Part shown: positions 56,960-64,000 of the stretch, one piece after another | Layout of the letters: each line of letters starts with the position of its first letter | How positions within the stretch are numbered: the first letter of the stretch is position 1 | NCBI RefSeq assembly: GCF_016921115.1 | Contig: NZ_JAFFZS010000010.1 | Coordinates: 62,001-126,000 of the forward strand | Direction of reading: 5' to 3' | From: Streptomyces actuosus | Lineage (GTDB): Bacteria; Actinomycetota; Actinomycetes; Streptomycetales; Streptomycetaceae | DNA length: 64,000 bases | Made by a program: the position numbers and the translations under genes | The notes under the pieces: generated by a model | What the model was told of the DNA's origin: nothing | Seen by the model: only the letters and a program-made list of their open reading frames with translations | Databases searched by the model: none

Positions 56960-58431
56960 GGGCGGCAGGGCAGCTGCGACGCCTGCCCCGGCCCCGCACG
57001 CTGCGGGGCCGGCTCATCGCCGGGCTCGTGGTACTGCTGGCGGTCAGCTGCGCGGCGGTGGGCGTCGCCGCCGTGGTCGAGCTGGAGCACTTCCTCACCG
57101 GCCGCGTCGACCAGCAGCTGCAGGACGTCGGGACCCGCTTCCCGGCCAGCCTGGAGAACGGCTCCGCACCGCGCGACGACCATGACGGCGACGAGCACGG
57201 CGACACCCGCCACCAGGCGGCCGGCACGTTCGGAGCCCGCCTGGTCGACGGTGTCGTCACCCACGCCGCCGTCGTCCCCACCGGCACCGCCGTCGCCGTC
57301 GAGGGCGTCGACCTGACTGCCCGGGACGAGCAGGAACTCGCCGCGGTCCCCGTCGACGGCAGGCCGCACACCGTGTCCCTGTCCGCCCTGGACGAGTATC
57401 GGGTGACGGCCGCCTCGGGCCTGGACGGCGACGTGCTGATCACCGGGCTTCCCATGGAACCCGTGGAGTCGGCCGTGCACCGCCTGGAACTGGTGGCCGG
57501 TGTCGTCTTCGGTGTCGCGCTCGCCCTCACCGGCGTGGCCGGCGTGCTGTGGGTGCGTTGGTCGCTGCGCCCGCTCAGCCGCGTCGCCGCCACGGCCGAA
57601 CGGGTCAGCGAACTGCCGCTGGCCAGCGGTGAGGTGGCGCTGCCGTCCCGGGCCCCGGACTACGACCCGCGCAGCGAGGTGGGGCGGGTCGCCGCCGCCT
57701 TCAACCGCATGCTGGGCCATGTCGAGGACGCCCTCACCAAACGGCACGCCAGTGAGGAGCGCCTGCGGAGCTTCGCGGCCGACGCCAGCCACGAACTGCG
57801 CACCCCGGTGGCCTCGGTGCGCGGCCACGCCGAACTGGCCCTGCTGCATCCCGGGCCGGTGCCCCCGGAGGTGACCCGGGCGCTGGAGCGGATCGCGGCG
57901 GAGTCGTCCCGGATGGGGGAGATGGTCGACGAGATGCTGCTGCTGGCCCGCCTGGACGCGGGACGCCCCTTGGAGCGGCGCCCGGTCGATCTGACCCGGC
58001 TGGTGCTCGACGCGGTCACGGACGCGCGGGCCGCGGGGCCCGGGCACCGCTGGACCCTGGACCTGCCGGAGGAACCGGTGACGGTGCCCGGCGACGCCCA
58101 CCGCCTGCACCAGGTGCTGGCCAACCTGCTGGCCAACGCCCGGTTGCACACACCCGTGGGCACCGAGGTGGAGGTGGCCCTGGCCGTCGAGGGGGGCGAG
58201 GCGGTGCTGACCGTCCACGACGACGGCCCGGGCGTCCCGTCCGACGTCCAGCCGGGCGTCTTCGAACGCTTCACCCGGGCCGAGCACCGCCGCCGCACGG
58301 ACAGCACCGGCGGCGGGGCGGGCCTGGGCCTGGCGATCGTCGCGGCCGTGGTGGAGGCGCACGGCGGCAGCGTGGCGCTGGACAGCCGCCCCGGATCCAC
58401 GACCTTCACGGTCCGGCTCGGCACGGGGTGA
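56956..58431 (+). CDS. Membrane sensor histidine kinase of the redox module
   Basis: 491 aa. First membrane helix about 19-41, extracytoplasmic domain about 42-175 containing the His/Asp-rich stretch DDHDGDEHGDTRH (a plausible metal or pH sensing loop), second helix about 176-197, HAMP, phosphoacceptor His279 (ADASHELRTPVASVRGH). The HATPase has NLLANARLHTP, DDGPGVPSDVQPGVFERF and GGGAGLGLAIVAAVVEAHGG. The last 241 bp of the gene lie within the first unit of a 287-bp tandem duplication, but the reading frame is intact. The divergent redox operon implies an envelope redox or metal signal (inference). Confidence 0.93.
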
Positions 58432-58477
58432 CCGCCTCCCCCGGCCGTCCCGGGCTCACCGGGCGGACGGGGGCGAG
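58191..58477. repeat. 287-bp tandem duplication, unit 1
   Basis: Covers the 3' end of the kinase gene, its stop and about 45 bp beyond. By eye it is identical to 58478-58764 apart from the G-run length at the junction. GGGGGCGAGG-like sequence stands at the unit borders, which suggests duplication by recombination or slippage between short homologies. Confidence 0.93.
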
Positions 58478-58718
58478 GGGGGGCGAGGCGGTGCTGACCG
58501 TCCACGACGACGGCCCGGGCGTCCCGTCCGACGTCCAGCCGGGCGTCTTCGAACGCTTCACCCGGGCCGAGCACCGCCGCCGCACGGACAGCACCGGCGG
58601 CGGGGCGGGCCTGGGCCTGGCGATCGTCGCGGCCGTGGTGGAGGCGCACGGCGGCAGCGTGGCGCTGGACAGCCGCCCCGGATCCACGACCTTCACGGTC
58701 CGGCTCGGCACGGGGTGA
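58478..58718 (+). pseudogene. Duplicated fragment of the histidine kinase HATPase domain
   Basis: Encodes the kinase C-terminus again (GGEAVLTVHDDGPGVPSDVQ through FTVRLGTG) without the H-box or N-box, so it cannot act as a kinase. An in-frame GTG at 58428 overlaps the kinase stop and would give a 96-residue product. Best regarded as a by-product of the tandem duplication, unless translated as a coupled fragment. Confidence 0.85.
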
Positions 58719-58742
58719 CCGCCTCCCCCGGCCGTCCCGGGC

Positions 58743-58764
<22 letters not shown>
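58478..58764. repeat. 287-bp tandem duplication, unit 2
   Basis: Exact second unit. It duplicates the kinase HATPase end and joins the 3' end of the minus-strand PPOX-fold gene, whose stop codon and last few codons lie in this unit. The third occurrence of the border motif reads AGGGGGCGAGG at 58764. Confidence 0.93.
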
Positions 58765-60942
<2,178 letters not shown>

Positions 60943-61261
60943 CCCGCACCGGCTTCCCGCGGGGCCGCGACCCCGCCGCCGGGCGCCGGCCGTACACCTG
61001 CCGGCACGCCGGGGGCCGCCGCCCCTGCCGTGCCGCGCCGGTCGGGGACTCCACTCCCGGGCGGCTGACCGCCCCCTCCCGCCGGAGGTCCGGCTCGCCG
61101 CCGGGGTGCGCCGGTCCCGCCGACCGGCCGTGCCCACGCCGGCGCCGGGGAGCGGCCCGAGGGGCGCGGTCCGGTGAGGGCACCGCGGGCGACGCGTGCC
61201 CAGGTGGCGGCGGAGTGCCCGTTCGCGGTTACGTTGGTCACCCGACCGAACGGAGCCGTCG
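60943..61261. other. 319-bp gap after argH
   Basis: No gene supported. A modest hairpin GCCGGC-N9-GCCGGC (60985-61005) may help end argH transcription. The 3' part should carry the aldo/keto reductase promoter. Confidence 0.45.
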
Positions 61262-62233
61262 ATGCCCTTCGCACGTCTCGCCGCTGCCACGACGCCGACC
61301 TGCCACATCGGGCTCGGTCTCGCCGCCGTCGGCCGCCCCGGCTACATCAACCTCGGCCGGGACCACGACCTGCCCCCCGACCGCAGCGTCGAGGCCCTGC
61401 GCGAGCGCACCCACGAACTCCTCGACGCCGCCTACGCCCAAGGCGTCAGGTACATCGACGCGGCCCGCTCCTACGGCCGCTCCGAGGAGTTCCTCGCCGA
61501 CTGGCTCGCCGCGCGTCCCGCCCTCGACGACGTCGTCGTCGGCAGCAAGTGGGGCTACACCTACACCGCGGGCTGGTCCACCGACGCCGAGCACCACGAG
61601 GTCAAGGACCACGGCCTCGCCACCTACGAGCGGCAGCGCGCCGAGACCGACACCCTCCTCGGTGACCGGCTCGATCTCTACCAGATCCACTCCGTCACCC
61701 CGGACAGTCCCGCCCTCACCGACAGCAAACTGCACGCCCGGCTGGCCGAGGCGGCCGCCGAGGGCGTCACCGTCGGCTTCTCCACCAGCGGCCCCGTGCA
61801 GGCCGACGCCATCCGCGCCGCGCTCGCCGTCACGGTCGACGGAGAGCCCCTCTTCCGCACCGTCCAGTCCACGTACAACGCCCTGGAGACATCGGCCGGG
61901 GCCGCCCTCGCCGAGGCGCACGACGCCGGCCTCACCGTGATCGTCAAGGAGGGCATGGCCAACGGGCGGCTCGCCGGGCCGCACGCGCCGGAGCCGTTGC
62001 AGGCCGTCGCCCGCGAGACGGGGCTCAGCTGCGACGCCGTCGCCCTCGCACTCGTGCTGCGCCGGCCCTGGGCCGGCGTCGTCCTCTCGGGTGCCGCGAC
62101 CGTCGCCCAGCTGGCCTCCAACCTGCACGCCCCGGCCGTCGACCTGGACGAGGACCAGGTGGCCCGACTCGCCGCCCTCGTCGAGGAGCCGGGGGCCTAC
62201 TGGGCGCGCCGCGGGCAGCTGCCCTGGCACTGA
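61262..62233 (+). CDS. Aldo/keto reductase
   Basis: 323 aa TIM-barrel AKR. The catalytic tetrad is visible: Asp and Tyr in YIDAARSYGRSEEFLADWL, Lys in DDVVVGSKWGYTY, His in DLYQIHSVTP. NADPH-side blocks are VGFSTSGP, TVQSTYNALE and LVLRRPWAGVVLSGAATVAQLASNL. Reduces an aldehyde or ketone with NADPH; substrate unknown. The ATG follows CGGAG. A possible terminator CCGCACC-GGC-GGTGCGG lies at 62250-62266. Confidence 0.9.
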   Translation: MPFARLAAATTPTCHIGLGLAAVGRPGYINLGRDHDLPPDRSVEALRERTHELLDAAYAQGVRYIDAARSYGRSEEFLADWLAARPALDDVVVGSKWGYTYTAGWSTDAEHHEVKDHGLATYERQRAETDTLLGDRLDLYQIHSVTPDSPALTDSKLHARLAEAAAEGVTVGFSTSGPVQADAIRAALAVTVDGEPLFRTVQSTYNALETSAGAALAEAHDAGLTVIVKEGMANGRLAGPHAPEPLQAVARETGLSCDAVALALVLRRPWAGVVLSGAATVAQLASNLHAPAVDLDEDQVARLAALVEEPGAYWARRGQLPWH

Positions 62234-62490
62234 GCCCACGCCGGCCCGGCCGCACCGGCGGTGCGGAGGCGCGGGCACACCGACGGAACCGTGGCTCGAT
62301 GCGGCCGGCCGCATGACCGCCTGCGCTCGATGCGGCCGGCCGTTCCCGCTCCCGTCCCCGAGGCGCCTGCACGCCGAGCGGGCCCGCCTCCGCGTCCGGG
62401 TGACGGGTCCGCCTCCAGACCGGCCGGCGAGGACGCGCCGGACCCCGGTCGGTGTCCCCCTGTCCCCAAGGTGAGACTCACATGCCTTGA

Positions 62491-62522
62491 GTGAGACAGG
62501 GATGTCTCACATGGGGTATGGT
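62491..62522 (+). promoter_or_regulatory. TetR autoregulatory operator and leaderless promoter
   Basis: Inverted repeat GTGAGACA-GGGA-TGTCTCAC (62491-62510), then -10 TATGGT (62517-62522) six bases before the ATG of the TetR gene. A related dyad GTGAG-A-CTCAC lies at 62471-62481. The operator would cover the -35 region, the usual layout for TetR self-repression. Confidence 0.78.
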
Positions 62523-62528
62523 TGTGTC

Positions 62529-63089
62529 ATGGCTGTCGACCCTGACCACGTACTGCGCAGCGCCGCCACCCTGCTGACCCGCAAGTCCACCGCGACCATG
62601 GACGAGGTCGCCAGAGCCGCCGGGATCAGCCGTGCCACGCTGCACCGGCACTTCGCCGGCCGCGACGCGCTCGTGCGGGCGCTGGAGGCGCTCGGCATCG
62701 CCGAGTGCGAGGCCGCCCTGGACGCCGCCCGGCTCGACGAAGGCCCGGTCGGCGACGCCGTACGCCGGCTCGTTGCCGAGATCGAGCCGCAGGCGGGCCT
62801 GCTCGCCTTCCTCTACACCGAGAACCAGTTGTTCGAGGGGGAGGAGCAGAACGCGGGCTGGGCCCGCATCGACGAGCGCATCGCGGATCTGTTCCGGCGT
62901 GGTCAGGAGACCGGGGAGTTCCGGATCGACCTCACCCCCGCGTGGCTGACCGAGGCGCTGTACGGCCTGTTGGCGTCCGCCGCCTGGGCGGTGGCCGAAG
63001 GCCGGGTCGCGCCCCGCGAGTTCACCTACATGATCGTCGAACTGCTGCTGGGCGGCGCGCGCCGCCCCACGGACACCCCCACCGCCTGA
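62529..63089 (+). CDS. TetR-family repressor
   Basis: 186 aa. N-terminal HTH (about 5-50): HVLRSAATLLTRKSTATMDEVARAAGISRATLHRHFAGRDALVRAL. The C-terminal ligand domain has WARIDERIADLFRRGQETGEFR, WLTEALYGLLASAAWAVAEG. Likely represses its own gene and the downstream MFS exporter, releasing when the drug or metabolite binds. The ATG at 62529 is placed for a leaderless transcript; upstream in-frame starts fall in the operator. Confidence 0.91.
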   Translation: MAVDPDHVLRSAATLLTRKSTATMDEVARAAGISRATLHRHFAGRDALVRALEALGIAECEAALDAARLDEGPVGDAVRRLVAEIEPQAGLLAFLYTENQLFEGEEQNAGWARIDERIADLFRRGQETGEFRIDLTPAWLTEALYGLLASAAWAVAEGRVAPREFTYMIVELLLGGARRPTDTPTA

Positions 63090-63140
63090 ACCACTCCGCG
63101 CCGGTACCCGACCCGCGGACACACCCCGAAGAGAGGAACC

Positions 63141-64000
63141 ATGACCAGCACCCTGCAGCCGGCACGCACGAGCGAGGCGGTGAAGCGCCCGGGCCGCTGG
63201 CTCGCGCTGTCCGTCCTCGTGCTCGCCGTGCTGCTGGTGGCCGTCGACGCGACCGTCCTCGGCCTGGCGACCCCCTACATCAGCGAGGACCTCCAGCCGT
63301 CCGGCACCCAGCTGCTGTGGATCGGCGACGTCTACTCGTTCGTCATCGCGGGCCTGCTCGTCTCCATGGGCAGCCTCGGCGACCGCATCGGCCGCAAGCG
63401 GATCCTGCTCGGCGGCGCCACGGCCTTCGGCGCGATCTCCGTGCTCAACGCCTACGCCACCACGCCCGAGACGATGATCATGGCCCGGGCGCTGCTCGGG
63501 GTCGCCGGCGCGACCCTCATGCCCGCCACCCTGGCCCTGATCCGCAACATCTTCCACGACCCGCGCGAGCGCAGTCTCGCCGTCGGCATCTGGGGCGCCA
63601 CCGCCTCCGCGGGCACGGCCGTCGGCCCCGTCGCCGGCGGCTTCCTGCTGGAGCACTTCTGGTGGGGCTCGGTCTTCCTCATCAACCTGCCGGTGATGGT
63701 GGTGCTGGTCCTCGTCGGCATCAGGACGCTGCCCGAATCGCGGAACCCGAATCCCGGCCCGTGGGACGTGACCAGTGTGCTGCTGTCCCTCGTCGGGATG
63801 ATCGGCCTCGTGTACGCGGTGAAGGAGGCCGCCGCGCACGGCTTCGCCTGGAGCACCCTCGCCGCCGGCCTGCTCGGCGCCGCCGCCCTGTACGGCTTCG
63901 TCCGCCGCCAGCTCACGCTGCCCGCGCCCCTGCTGGACATGCGCCTGTTCCGCAGTCGCGGATTCAGCGGGGCGGTCCTCGCCGACCTGCTCACCGTCTT
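63141..64000 (+). CDS. MFS drug-efflux transporter, DHA2 type (3' end beyond window)
   Basis: Partial; the first 286 codons are present and the frame is open to the window end. Helix 1 (WLALSVLVLAVLLVAVDATVLGLATPYI) carries the D-x-T motif of 14-helix drug/proton antiporters. Motif A is GSLGDRIGRKRILL, and the motif C-like helix 5 is GATASAGTAVGPVAGGFLLE. Resembles SmvA/QacA-type exporters of cationic or antibiotic compounds. Preceded by GAGAGGA. It lies 51 bp after the TetR gene and is probably co-transcribed with it. Confidence 0.92.
   Translation, partial: MTSTLQPARTSEAVKRPGRWLALSVLVLAVLLVAVDATVLGLATPYISEDLQPSGTQLLWIGDVYSFVIAGLLVSMGSLGDRIGRKRILLGGATAFGAISVLNAYATTPETMIMARALLGVAGATLMPATLALIRNIFHDPRERSLAVGIWGATASAGTAVGPVAGGFLLEHFWWGSVFLINLPVMVVLVLVGIRTLPESRNPNPGPWDVTSVLLSLVGMIGLVYAVKEAAAHGFAWSTLAAGLLGAAALYGFVRRQLTLPAPLLDMRLFRSRGFSGAVLADLLTV

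Noticed and set aside
62294..62342. 18-bp direct repeat GCTCGATGCGGCCGGCCG with a palindromic core
   Set aside because: Striking but GC-rich and without a clear role. It is too far from the TetR promoter to assign; it might be a terminator part for the aldo/keto reductase gene.
62313..62474. 53-codon frame beginning MTACARCGRPFP with a CxxC
   Set aside because: Only one CxxC, then Arg/Pro-rich sequence and no good RBS. It lies beside an 18-bp direct repeat (62294-62311 and 62325-62342), so it is more likely chance or a remnant.

Overview
The window is a piece of a Streptomyces chromosome. Evidence is the very high GC content with strong GC bias at third codon positions, frequent GTG starts with 4-bp start/stop overlaps, leaderless-type promoters, and a gene order (glnA4 module, infC-rpmI-rplT, rRNA methylase, pheST, argCJBDR, argH) that, from memory, matches the core region around SCO1570-SCO1614 of S. 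coelicolor. It reads as core chromosome with small accessory insertions. No tRNA, rRNA, CRISPR array, integrase or transposase was seen.

Layout. 1-3.3 kb: end of an XRE/cupin regulator, a metal-receptor-like protein, and a TDT-family exporter divergent from a LysR regulator. 3.5-9 kb: a monoamine (ethanolamine-type) utilisation module, with an amidotransferase and a GntR regulator on the minus strand and glnA4-like, aldehyde dehydrogenase and SDR genes in a tightly overlapping plus-strand operon. 9.3-15.9 kb: an amino-acid racemase-like protein, a membrane protein paired with a mycosin-like subtilase, a serine hydrolase, an SseB-like protein and DUF1844. 15.9-23.8 kb: translation genes infC-rpmI-rplT behind a structured leader with an intrinsic terminator, then a TrmH-type methylase, an orphan PAS histidine kinase and pheST. 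24.4-34.3 kb: an NsdA-like TPR regulator, a Nudix hydrolase, 3-hydroxyacyl-CoA dehydrogenase, a GHL10-type glycosidase, a MocR/EamA divergent pair and small enzymes. 34.9-40.4 kb: a two-component system divergent from an MMPL transporter and an LmeA-like protein. 40.6-45.9 kb: accessory genes, including a MerR-methyltransferase fusion and an AraC-type regulator/dioxygenase pair bracketed by a 60-bp inverted repeat. 45.9-50.9 kb: argCJBDR. 51.2-58.8 kb: an extracytoplasmic flavin redox module (ApbE, two FMN-binding proteins, two haem/flavin transmembrane reductases) divergent from its own two-component system. The 3' end of that system's kinase gene is tandemly duplicated. 58.7-64 kb: a PPOX-fold protein, argH, an aldo/keto reductase and a TetR-MFS efflux operon cut by the window end.

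How the genes work together. argCJBDR and argH make most of the arginine pathway and both have promoters overlapped by ARG-box-like operators, so ArgR encoded here probably controls both. The redox module appears self-contained: the reductases would pass electrons from cytosolic NAD(P)H through the membrane to FMN that ApbE attaches covalently to exported carrier proteins, under control of the adjacent two-component system, whose putative binding sites lie in the shared intergenic region. The glnA4 module would glutamylate, oxidise and hydrolyse a small amine.

The observations I consider most worth checking are the flavin redox module with its 11-bp repeat operator, the MerR-methyltransferase fusion with a textbook 19-bp-spacer promoter at its own start, the AUC start and terminator-containing leader of infC, the exact 287-bp tandem duplication, and the inverted repeat around the AraC/dioxygenase pair.
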